Under the pieces are notes generated by a model. That model was not told the DNA's origin and did no database searches. It saw only the letters and a list, made by a program, of their open reading frames with translations. A stretch of 43,738 nucleotides of DNA from a bacterium (GTDB taxonomy: Bacteria; Verrucomicrobiota; Verrucomicrobiia; Limisphaerales; UBA11358). The position numbers and the translations under genes are program-made. This document shows, one piece after another, positions 17,783-25,439 of this stretch (the first letter of the stretch is position 1; every line of letters begins with the position of its first letter). The stretch is taken from the NCBI GenBank assembly GCA_021817945.1, contig JAKAFL010000032.1, forward strand, positions 1-43,738, read 5' to 3'.

Positions 17783-19702
17783 ATGAGCAAGATTGTAGGC
17801 ATAGATTTGGGCACCACCCATTCCCTGGTAGCCATGGTGGACTCGGGAATTCCATTGGTCGTGGCCGATGGCGAGGGTCGGCGTCTCACGCCATCGGTGG
17901 TCCATTTTCCGGGGTTGGATCAGCCGACGTGGGTGGGCGTTCCCGCCAATCATGTTCGCGCCCTGCATCCGGCCACGACCATTTATTCCATCAAACGGTT
18001 CATGGGGCGGCGCTGCGAGGAGCTCGGTGAGAAGGATCGGCAGGTGGATTATCCATTGAATTCCCAGGGGCTTGTGAAAGTGCCCGTGCATGGGCGGGAG
18101 TATTTGCCTGAAGAGATTTCCGCAGAAGTGCTGGCCAAGCTGCGTCGAGACGTCTCCGAGAGCTTGGGAGAGCCGGTCACGCGAGCCGTCATCACCGTGC
18201 CCGCCTACTTCAACGATGCCCAGCGCAGCGCCACCAAGCGCGCAGGGGAACTGGCCGGGTTTCAGGTGGAGCGCATCTTGAATGAACCCACCGCAGCCGC
18301 CCTTGCCTATGGTTTGGACAAGCTCGGGGAAACCGCACGTGTGGCCGTTTACGACCTTGGCGGCGGAACTTTTGATCTTTCCATTTTGGAATTGAAACAG
18401 GGCGTATTTCAGGTGATCGCCACCCATGGCGACACGCGGCTGGGAGGGGATGACCTGGACCAGCGGCTGGTGGATTATCTCTGGGGCATCATTTGCCATG
18501 AATGGGCCAGGCAAAATCCCGGGAAACCGCAGTTGGAGATCCATCCCGGGCTGAGGGCGCGATTGAGGGAAGCGGCTGAGCAGGCCAAAATCAAGTTGTC
18601 CTCGGATACCGGCGTGGACCTGGCCTTGCCCTTTTTAGTTCCGGGCTTTTCCTTCCAGCACCACCTCACCCGCGATGTCCTCGAGCAACTCACCCATGAT
18701 TTGATTGCTCGAACCCGCCCGCTCTGCCTTCAAGCGCTCGCAGATGCGCGATTGCAAACTTCCGACCTCGACCAAGTGATCCTGGTAGGTGGACAGACAC
18801 GCATGCCGCTGGTGCGACGGTTCGTGGCCGACTTGTTTCAATGCGTTGAATTCAGCGAAACCCGCGGCAATCTCCGTCTGGGCCATGATCCGCACAAGTC
18901 GGGCGGTCCGGCGCTGAATGTCTCCCAAAACCCGGATGAAGCCGTGGCGCTGGGCGCCGCCATTCAGGCGGAAATCCTGGCAGGTGGCTTGAACAATCTT
19001 CTTCTGCTGGATGTCACGCCTCTCTCGCTGGGCCTGGAAACCTTTGGCGGCCTGATGAACGTGCTGATTCCGCGCAACTCCACCATCCCGGTGAAGGCGG
19101 GCGAACTTTTTACAACCGCCGTGGACCAGCAGAAGTCCATGCTGGTGCATGTGCTTCAAGGTGAGCGCGAACGCGCGCGTGATAACTGGAGCCTGGGCCG
19201 TTTCACCATCGAGTTCGCCCCCGCAGCCCGGGGGTTGGCCCGCGTGGGCGTTCAATTTGAAATTGATGCGAACGGCATCCTCCATGTTCTTGCCCGCGAC
19301 ATTCAAACGGGACGCCAAACCACTGTTGATATGCGGTCCGCAGTGGACGTGGATGATGGCGCGGTGCAGCAAATGGTGGAGGAATCCGTGGAGAATGCCT
19401 TTACCGACCTCGCCATTCGTCGCTGGGTCGAGTCTCGGCTCAAGGCGGAAGCAACCCTGGCCGCCACCCGCGAGGGTCTCGCAGCCTGTACAGACTTGGA
19501 CGGGGAATATCGGCGTCAGGTTCAGGCCGCGGCAAAGGAGGTGGAGGAGGCCTTGGCCACGGAAACCGAAGACCGGGGAAATGGGGACCTGCCGCGGCTC
19601 AAGGCCAGTATTTCAAGCCTGGACGAGATCACCCGTCCATTGGCTGACCGCTTGATGGACCAGGCCATGGAAGCCATGCTCAAACAGCGTGGGATTATTT
19701 GA
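17783..19702 (+). CDS. Hsp70 family chaperone (DnaK/HscA-like)
   Basis: This ATP-dependent chaperone has 639 residues. The ATPase domain shows GIDLGTTHSLVA, SIKRFMGRR, NEPTAAALAYGLD, DLGGGTFDLSIL and LVGGQTRMPLV. The substrate domain has LLDVTPLSLGLETFGG and IPRNSTIPVKAGELFTT. There are about 25 extra residues (SETRGNLRLGHDPHKSGG region) between VADLFQ and NPDEAVALGAA, where E. coli DnaK has only a few. The C-terminus ends QAMEAMLKQRGII, without the acidic tail typical of DnaK. No dnaJ, grpE or iron-sulfur genes are adjacent, so this may be an extra paralogue. A TTG four codons upstream was not chosen. Confidence 0.88.
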   Translation: MSKIVGIDLGTTHSLVAMVDSGIPLVVADGEGRRLTPSVVHFPGLDQPTWVGVPANHVRALHPATTIYSIKRFMGRRCEELGEKDRQVDYPLNSQGLVKVPVHGREYLPEEISAEVLAKLRRDVSESLGEPVTRAVITVPAYFNDAQRSATKRAGELAGFQVERILNEPTAAALAYGLDKLGETARVAVYDLGGGTFDLSILELKQGVFQVIATHGDTRLGGDDLDQRLVDYLWGIICHEWARQNPGKPQLEIHPGLRARLREAAEQAKIKLSSDTGVDLALPFLVPGFSFQHHLTRDVLEQLTHDLIARTRPLCLQALADARLQTSDLDQVILVGGQTRMPLVRRFVADLFQCVEFSETRGNLRLGHDPHKSGGPALNVSQNPDEAVALGAAIQAEILAGGLNNLLLLDVTPLSLGLETFGGLMNVLIPRNSTIPVKAGELFTTAVDQQKSMLVHVLQGERERARDNWSLGRFTIEFAPAARGLARVGVQFEIDANGILHVLARDIQTGRQTTVDMRSAVDVDDGAVQQMVEESVENAFTDLAIRRWVESRLKAEATLAATREGLAACTDLDGEYRRQVQAAAKEVEEALATETEDRGNGDLPRLKASISSLDEITRPLADRLMDQAMEAMLKQRGII

Positions 19703-19712
19703 AAGGCGGTGG

Positions 19713-19722
19713 CCGGCGCCGG
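19713..19722. repeat. Perfect 10-bp GC palindrome between converging genes
   Basis: CCGGCGCCGG lies 10 bases after the Hsp70 stop and 57 bases from the converging fabD stop. It might form part of a transcription stop but has no loop or T-run. Confidence 0.25.
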
Positions 19723-19779
19723 GCGCGGGCGAATATTGTGCAGTTCAAAAACCGCTTTTTCCGGGTCCCCACCAGCCCT

Positions 19780-20703
19780 TCAGGCGGACAAGGCTTGGCA
19801 GGTGTTGGACAGGCTTGGCAGATCAGACACATTGAGCATCATGGCGGTTTTATCTATCCGTTTCATGAAGCTGCTTAAGGCGGTGCCGGGTCCCAATTCG
19901 ATAAACCGAGTGAATCCCTGATCCAGCAGATGGCGCATGGATTTTTCCCACAAAACGGGGGCGCAAATTTGTTGAACCAGATTTTCCGAAATTCCGGAGT
20001 CAACAGGCTGTGCAGTAACATTTGAAATCACCGGCACGACGGGTTTTGCCAGGGATAGGTGTGCCAATTCCAAGGCCAGCTTGGGCTGGGCGCTGGCCAT
20101 CAGGGACGAATGATAGGCACCTGCCACAGTCAGCGGAATCGCGCGTTTGGCACCTCTGGCGCGCGCCGCCTCACAAGCGGCTTGCACCCGCACCGTTTCG
20201 CCTGAAATGACCAGTTGCCCGGGACAGTTCAGGTTTGCCAGCACAACCCCTGCCTGGTCGCAAACCTCCCTCGTGACGGTTTCATCCAGTCCAATGATCG
20301 CAGCCATGCTGCCTTGCGTGGATTCGCATGCCTCCTGCATGAACCGGCCACGTTGCCGGACCAATCGAAGCCCTTCTTCAAATCCCAGCGTGCCAGCAGC
20401 GGCCAGCGCCGTAAATTCACCCAGAGACAAGCCCGCCACCGCAGAATAGGAAAGCGATGGCGCCTGCTCCTTCAGAAGTTGAAAAGCCACCCAGCCTACC
20501 AGATAAATGGCCGGTTGTGCATTTTCAGTGCGGGTTAATTCCGCCTCAGGTCCCGAAAAGCATATCCCGGCCAAATCATACCCCAATGCCGCGTTCGCCC
20601 GGTCAAACCATTCGCGAGCCGATGGATGGTTTTCCGCAAAATCCCGACCCATGCCCACCACCTGAGCCCCTTGTCCGGCAAATAAAAGTGCTGTTTTACT
20701 CAT
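19780..20703 (-). CDS. fabD: Malonyl-CoA:acyl carrier protein transacylase
   Basis: FabD loads malonyl groups onto acyl carrier protein for fatty-acid synthesis in the cytoplasm. The 307-residue length is normal. The sequence has the oxyanion loop LLFAGQGAQVVGMG, nucleophile Ser93 in GLSLGEF (GHSLGE in many homologues), an Arg in VRQRGRFMQ, and catalytic His198 in AGAYHSSLM. The C-terminus has IELGPGTALSSFMKRI. The ATG at 20703 has GGAG eight bases upstream. No other fab genes are next to it in this window. Confidence 0.95.
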   Translation of the reverse strand: MSKTALLFAGQGAQVVGMGRDFAENHPSAREWFDRANAALGYDLAGICFSGPEAELTRTENAQPAIYLVGWVAFQLLKEQAPSLSYSAVAGLSLGEFTALAAAGTLGFEEGLRLVRQRGRFMQEACESTQGSMAAIIGLDETVTREVCDQAGVVLANLNCPGQLVISGETVRVQAACEAARARGAKRAIPLTVAGAYHSSLMASAQPKLALELAHLSLAKPVVPVISNVTAQPVDSGISENLVQQICAPVLWEKSMRHLLDQGFTRFIELGPGTALSSFMKRIDKTAMMLNVSDLPSLSNTCQALSA

Positions 20704-21089
20704 TGTTCAGGCTCCATTTATATGGAATTCCAGGCCAAGAGAAAGAATGAATTTGCGGTTAATGCGCAGCCTGAAAAAACCGGTTTTCAACCGGGCGACT
20801 CAGTTTCCGCCTTTCATGAGTTCCATCAGAGGACTGCGAGTGGGATTCCAAAAATGCGGGTAAACATGCCAGAAAAGGAATGACACCACGGATGGCGCCT
20901 GCCTTTCAAATTCCCAACCGGCATCAGCAGATTCTTTAAAATGAACCCGTCCTACAAGGGGGTTCAGTTCCATGGATGCCGTATGAAACCAGCATCCCCA
21001 CTGCCCCGCAGGAGCTTGTCATCTCGCTGGGAATGGCGTAGAACAACTCCATAAAAGCCTTTTTCAACTTTTTCATTCCGCCTGTCAAG
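20704..21089. other. 386-base intergenic region upstream of the Reg_prop kinase; paired inverted repeats
   Basis: No convincing gene is present. It separates divergent fabD and the sensor kinase and must hold both promoters, but no clear -35/-10 pair was found. Visible structures are a palindrome AAAACCGGTTTT (20776-20787), GAACCC/GGGTTC arms (20943-20948 and 20960-20965) and GGATGC/GCATCC arms (20992-20997 with 20974-20979). The last two lie 90-150 bases before the kinase start. Confidence 0.5.
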
Positions 21090-24000
21090 TTGCGATGGCA
21101 TCAGAAGGCAGCCCGCTGCATTCTGTTGTTTTCCCTAGCGGCCTGCGCCGTGCCAAAATCCGTCACGGCCTTGGATTATTCCCTCGACGCATGGTCGCCC
21201 GATAATGGCTTGCCTGATAGCTCGGTTTCCGCCCTGGCACAGACTCCGGATGGTTATTTATGGATCGGCACGCACAACGGCTTGGCTCGTTTTGATGGGG
21301 ATCGCTTTGTGACTTTTGACCCCGCTAATACCCCGGAATTGCTGCACGCTCATATCCGCAAGCTTTTCGTGGACCATCAGGGCACGCTTTGGGTGAATAC
21401 CTATGATGGGTCATTGACTGCTCTGGAGCATGGAGCTTTTTATCTGGAAAGAAAAAATGCGCGCCCGTCTGAGGCTGAAATCACCTTGATTTCCTCTTCG
21501 GCTGTTTCAGACCTGTTCATGACCAGTCGAGGAAATATCCTGGACAAAACGTTGGGTTCAGGGCCGGAAACAGGTTGGACCGATTTCGAATCGCCGGACC
21601 GGGACGCTCTTACCCACCGGTGCGAGGACGGCAATGGTGCGGTCTGGTATCGTGACCGGGGCGGAAATGTCTGGCGGTATTCGGGTGGGCAATTCCACCA
21701 GATTCCAAGTCCGAAAGGAGTGTTTGTTAATTGTTTGGCTACAAATGCGGCAGGCAAAATATGCGAGGGCACCTCCGATGGCATCTATTGTTGGAGCGGA
21801 ACCAAACTTGAGCTGGCTTTTCCCTTGAACACCGATGAAGCTGCCAGAAAAGGGCCAAATAACATCAGCTTCCTATTATACACCCGGGCGGGCGGGATGT
21901 GGGCAGTGGACAACGGTCGAATGCGCTTCGCCTCGAAGGGGCGCTGGATTCCTTTATCCGATGCTTTAAATCATGTTTTCAGTGGCAATTTAGAAAGAGT
22001 TGAGGCTCAACAGGATGGCAGGTGTGGGGTCTGGTTTTATAATTACGGCGGCGGCTTGCTTTACGTGGACCCGACAGGGCAATCGCAGGAATTAACCCAG
22101 AAGGAAGGTTTTCCGCGGGATTTTGTTTCCTGTTTTCTGGAGGATCGTGAGGGTAATTTTTGGGCCGGTCTGGATGCTGGGGGGTTGTTGAGAATTCGCC
22201 AAAAGCAATTTCAAGTCCTTGCTGACAGCCGTCATGGCTCGGCCCGGGCCGCAAGGTCCATCTGTGAGGATGGCAAGGGTGGTATTTGGATTGGCACAGT
22301 CGGAGGGGTGGAATATCTCGGCCAAGGCGCAGCCAGCACGGTGTCTCTGCCGGGCAATATTGGGGAGGTTTATTGCATCTGCTCAGACAGGGAAAACCGA
22401 TTATGGATGAGCGCGGGAGACGACGAGGATTTATTTGTCAGAGAAAACGGGTTGTTTAAGCATGTCAGCCCGCCAATTCATGGCGTGATCTCGATTTTGT
22501 GCGGACATCAGGGCCGGCTGTGGCTGGGCACCAAGGGTGGGCTTTATAGGGGCGATGGCTCGAATGAAATTCAAATGGTTAGGGGGGTGCCCAGGCACTA
22601 TATCCATGCCTTGGCGGAAGACGTCAATGGCAACCTTTGGGCTGGCGCTGGCAACGGCGACCTTTACCGGGTCAAGGATGATTCAGTGGATTCTTTCCAT
22701 GCCGCCGACCGTCTGGCTTCGGATGCCATCTGGTCGGTGCTGCCGGATGCCCATGGCGACGTGTGGGCGGGAACCTTTCGCGGGGGGCTTTTGCGCTGGC
22801 ATAATGGAAAATTCATTCGCTTGGACAAGGAAGACGGCCTCCCAGACAATGTCATTTGCCAGATACTTGATGATGGTCATGGAAATTTGTGGCTGGGGTC
22901 CCATCACGGGGTTTTTGTTTTGCCCAAATCATCTCTGGATGAAGAGGGGCATGCCAAATCCAATCCGCTGCCAATAACCACGTTTGGCCCAGATGACGGT
23001 CTGCCTTCGTTGGAATGTTCCGGCAATTATCAGCCTGCGGCGCTGCGGAGCAGTGATGGAAAGCTGTGGTTCACAACCATTCAAGGCGTCACCTGCACTC
23101 AACCCGGAGCAACCCCAGGGAACCTGGTCCCACCACCGGTGGCGATTGAGGATTTTAAAGTGGATGGCAATAGTTTTATGGATGGCAAATGGAGGGGTGA
23201 ATACGCCAGTGAACAGGCAACTGCCGGCCGCCCATTTTCCATGCTTCCATCTTTGTTTAAATTGGTCATTCCCCCGGGGGCGCGCCGCTTCGAATTTGTT
23301 TTTGCGGGCCTCAGCTTGGCCGCCCCGGACCAGGTGCGGTTTCGTTACCGGTTGGAGGGCCTGGAAAGCCGTTGGGTCGAGGCCGGAACCGAACGCACTG
23401 CTCAATATAGTTTTCTACCTCCGGGCCGTTATCGTTTCCATGTCATTGCCTGCAACAGCAGCGGAGTCTGGAACCAGACCGGCAGTGTCCTGACGCTGGT
23501 AATCCTTCCATTTTTTTATGAAACATGGTGGTTTCAGGCTCTGGCGGCGCTTGCTCTCATCACCTTGGTGGCGGGAACGGTCCGCCACCTGGTGACACGC
23601 CGCCTGCGGCAAAAATTGGAACAATTGCGACGACAACAAGCCGTGGAACGCGAGCGCATCCGCATCGCCAAGGATCTGCATGATGACCTTGGGGCCAGCC
23701 TGACTTTGATCGCTGTGCTGGGTGACCTGGCACAAAATGAAAAAACCGGCGAACGCATTGAGCGAATGTCCGGCACGGCGCGCCAGGCTGTAAAGTCCCT
23801 GGATGAAATCGTTTGGGCCGTAAACCCCGGAAACGATACACTGAGCCATCTGATTGACTATTCGGGACAATATGCCACCGATTACCTGCGTGCAGGCGGT
23901 GTTCGATGCCTATTGGATGTTCCCGATCAAATCATGGCGCGGGAACTGTCTGCCAGTGTCCGTTACAACCTGTTTTTGGTGGTCAAGGAAGCATTGCAAA

Positions 24001-24251
24001 ACATTATCAAACACGCTGGCGCCACAGAGGTTTGGCTGCGCTTCGCCACCAGCGATTCCGGCTTGACGGTGACCATTGAAGATAACGGACGAGGTTTTGC
24101 CTCCACGCCAGCCAATGGTTGGGCTGATGGCTTGCGCAATATGTCCGGGCGCCTGAATGAAAATGGAGGTGCATGCACCGTGCATAGCGTGGTCGGCTCC
24201 GGGACGGTGATCCAAATCAAACTTCCCTGGCCGCCAACGGACCTTAAATGA
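21090..24251 (+). CDS. Sensor histidine kinase with Reg_prop beta-propeller and Y_Y_Y sensor domains
   Basis: The 1053-residue kinase resembles the periplasmic half of glycan-sensing hybrid systems known in Bacteroidota. A signal peptide (1-28) is followed by two-component-propeller repeats of about 45 residues, with recurrent DGYLWIGTHNGLARFDG-like units (about 30-690). A Y_Y_Y-like beta domain (about 735-805, with RFRYRLEGLESRW and LPPGRYRFHV) precedes a membrane helix (about 815-835), a short coiled coil, HisKA_3 with His864 in KDLHDDLGASL, and a HATPase domain (VKEALQNIIKHAG, EDNGRGF). Unlike the hybrids it lacks its own receiver and effector; these are in the separate gene at 24512. The start is a TTG with no clear ribosome-binding site. 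Its kinase core is paralogous to that of the kinase at 2709-5879. Confidence 0.88.
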   Translation: MRWHQKAARCILLFSLAACAVPKSVTALDYSLDAWSPDNGLPDSSVSALAQTPDGYLWIGTHNGLARFDGDRFVTFDPANTPELLHAHIRKLFVDHQGTLWVNTYDGSLTALEHGAFYLERKNARPSEAEITLISSSAVSDLFMTSRGNILDKTLGSGPETGWTDFESPDRDALTHRCEDGNGAVWYRDRGGNVWRYSGGQFHQIPSPKGVFVNCLATNAAGKICEGTSDGIYCWSGTKLELAFPLNTDEAARKGPNNISFLLYTRAGGMWAVDNGRMRFASKGRWIPLSDALNHVFSGNLERVEAQQDGRCGVWFYNYGGGLLYVDPTGQSQELTQKEGFPRDFVSCFLEDREGNFWAGLDAGGLLRIRQKQFQVLADSRHGSARAARSICEDGKGGIWIGTVGGVEYLGQGAASTVSLPGNIGEVYCICSDRENRLWMSAGDDEDLFVRENGLFKHVSPPIHGVISILCGHQGRLWLGTKGGLYRGDGSNEIQMVRGVPRHYIHALAEDVNGNLWAGAGNGDLYRVKDDSVDSFHAADRLASDAIWSVLPDAHGDVWAGTFRGGLLRWHNGKFIRLDKEDGLPDNVICQILDDGHGNLWLGSHHGVFVLPKSSLDEEGHAKSNPLPITTFGPDDGLPSLECSGNYQPAALRSSDGKLWFTTIQGVTCTQPGATPGNLVPPPVAIEDFKVDGNSFMDGKWRGEYASEQATAGRPFSMLPSLFKLVIPPGARRFEFVFAGLSLAAPDQVRFRYRLEGLESRWVEAGTERTAQYSFLPPGRYRFHVIACNSSGVWNQTGSVLTLVILPFFYETWWFQALAALALITLVAGTVRHLVTRRLRQKLEQLRRQQAVERERIRIAKDLHDDLGASLTLIAVLGDLAQNEKTGERIERMSGTARQAVKSLDEIVWAVNPGNDTLSHLIDYSGQYATDYLRAGGVRCLLDVPDQIMARELSASVRYNLFLVVKEALQNIIKHAGATEVWLRFATSDSGLTVTIEDNGRGFASTPANGWADGLRNMSGRLNENGGACTVHSVVGSGTVIQIKLPWPPTDLK

Positions 24252-24450
24252 AAAGTTTTCATCTGAACAAACGTGAAAATGACAAGAAATGCCGCAAGGA
24301 GCGATTGTATCCCTGGGCCGGGTGGTGGAACCTGGATCGCTCTCTGGAGTTGTATGAGAGCCGGGTCAATGCTGGTCCCGGACGAAAGATTTGCTGGTGG
24401 TGTCGTATTCTGCCTACTGCTCACTCTGCTCCATGGACGGACAACCGCCC

Positions 24451-24470
24451 TATCGGATGTTCATCTGATA
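24451..24470. promoter_or_regulatory. Operator-like inverted repeat upstream of the response regulator gene
   Basis: The arms TATCGGATG and CATCTGATA surround TT and pair at 8 of 9 positions. The inner 16 bases (24453-24468) equal the reverse complement of 25306-25321 at 15 of 16 positions. The centre is about 51 bases before the ATG at 24512. A weak -10 (CATATT, 24492-24497) downstream would place the site near -43. Confidence 0.55.
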
Positions 24471-24511
24471 ACCAAGCGCCGCTTGTTCTGACATATTCCA
24501 CAATACCCTAA

Positions 24512-25138
24512 ATGAGCATCTTGATCTCCATTGTTGAGGACCAGAAAGAGGTTCGGGAAAGTTTTGCTGAATGGTTGGGCAATGCCCCAGGGTTGAGGTG
24601 TGTTGGCACTCATGCCACTGCGGAAGAGGCCTTGATAAACCTTCCCGCAGAGGCACCCGATGTTGTTTTAATGGACATCAACCTGCCCGGCATGAACGGC
24701 ATCCAATGCGTGAGCCGACTTAAGGATCTGCTGCCAAACCTCCTGGTTTTAATGCTGACCACGTATGATCAGGGAGACTTGATTTTCGATTCCCTTCGCG
24801 CAGGCGCAAACGGGTACCTTCTCAAAAACATGCCCCGGGAAGAGCTTGTCAAGGCCGTCCAGCAGGTGCATGCCGGGGGAGCGCCGATGTCCTTGCAGGT
24901 GGCCCGCAAGGTCATCAGTTTTTTTCATCGCGCCGGCAACAGTTCTCCAGAACTGCAGCAATTAACCCAGCGTGAGCTTGAGATTTTGAAACAACTTGCC
25001 AAGGGCTACCTCTATAAGGAAATCGCCGACCATTTTGGCATCAGCATTAGCACCGTACGGACACACGTCAGCGCGGTTTACGAAAAGCTTCACGTCCATT
25101 CCAGAACCGAGGCCGCCATGAAGTTGATTGGACGGTAG
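24512..25138 (+). CDS. NarL/FixJ-family response regulator
   Basis: This 208-residue DNA-binding regulator is the likely partner of the Reg_prop kinase. Receiver residues are Glu9-Asp10, phospho-acceptor Asp55 in VLMDINLPG, Thr83-Thr84 and Lys105. The LuxR-type helix-turn-helix at about 145-205 has LTQRELEILKQLAKG and GISISTVRTHVSAVYEKL. The ATG directly abuts the TAA of a doubtful 87-codon frame that fills the gap from the kinase. The gene sits between two copies of one inverted repeat, which fits autoregulation and control of the downstream PATR cluster. It is closely related in layout to the regulator at 2080-2712. Confidence 0.92.
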   Translation: MSILISIVEDQKEVRESFAEWLGNAPGLRCVGTHATAEEALINLPAEAPDVVLMDINLPGMNGIQCVSRLKDLLPNLLVLMLTTYDQGDLIFDSLRAGANGYLLKNMPREELVKAVQQVHAGGAPMSLQVARKVISFFHRAGNSSPELQQLTQRELEILKQLAKGYLYKEIADHFGISISTVRTHVSAVYEKLHVHSRTEAAMKLIGR

Positions 25139-25439
25139 CCCTTCGCTTAAAGTTGTCAAAAGCCATCCTGCCCGCCTGAAACTTTGTCTGTTTTCAAACG
25201 TGTTTATTTGAAGGCAAACCGTTGGGAATTCATCGCCTGCCCACCCAAATTGGCTTTGTCTGGCCTAAATCAAAACGGGGCAAATATCAAAACCCGGCCA
25301 CGGGGTCGGATGAACATCCGATGGACGGAACGCGCATATCGCGTTTAAATAGGAATTCAATCACCACCAAACCGGCTGAAAAATCTGTTGCCAAAAGCCC
25401 AGAAGAAATGCTGAAACAATCAAAACCAAGTTCACGTAT
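25139..25439. other. 301-base regulatory region upstream of the PATR gene
   Basis: No supported gene. It contains the perfect inverted repeat at 25306-25321 and a candidate -10 box TTTAAA (25344-25349) about 25 bases after it. The predicted leader is roughly 85 bases. A 73-codon open frame (25222-25443) crosses these sites and was not accepted. Confidence 0.5.
25306..25321. promoter_or_regulatory. Perfect 16-bp inverted repeat, candidate response-regulator operator
   Basis: TCGGATG-AA-CATCCGA is a perfect 7-bp inverted repeat with a 2-base centre. It matches the site at 24453-24468 in reverse complement at 15 of 16 bases. If TTTAAA at 25344-25349 is the -10 box, the repeat is centred about 42 bases before the start of transcription. 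That is the usual place for an activator contacting polymerase, and it would compensate for a poor -35 (ATGGAC). Confidence 0.6.
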
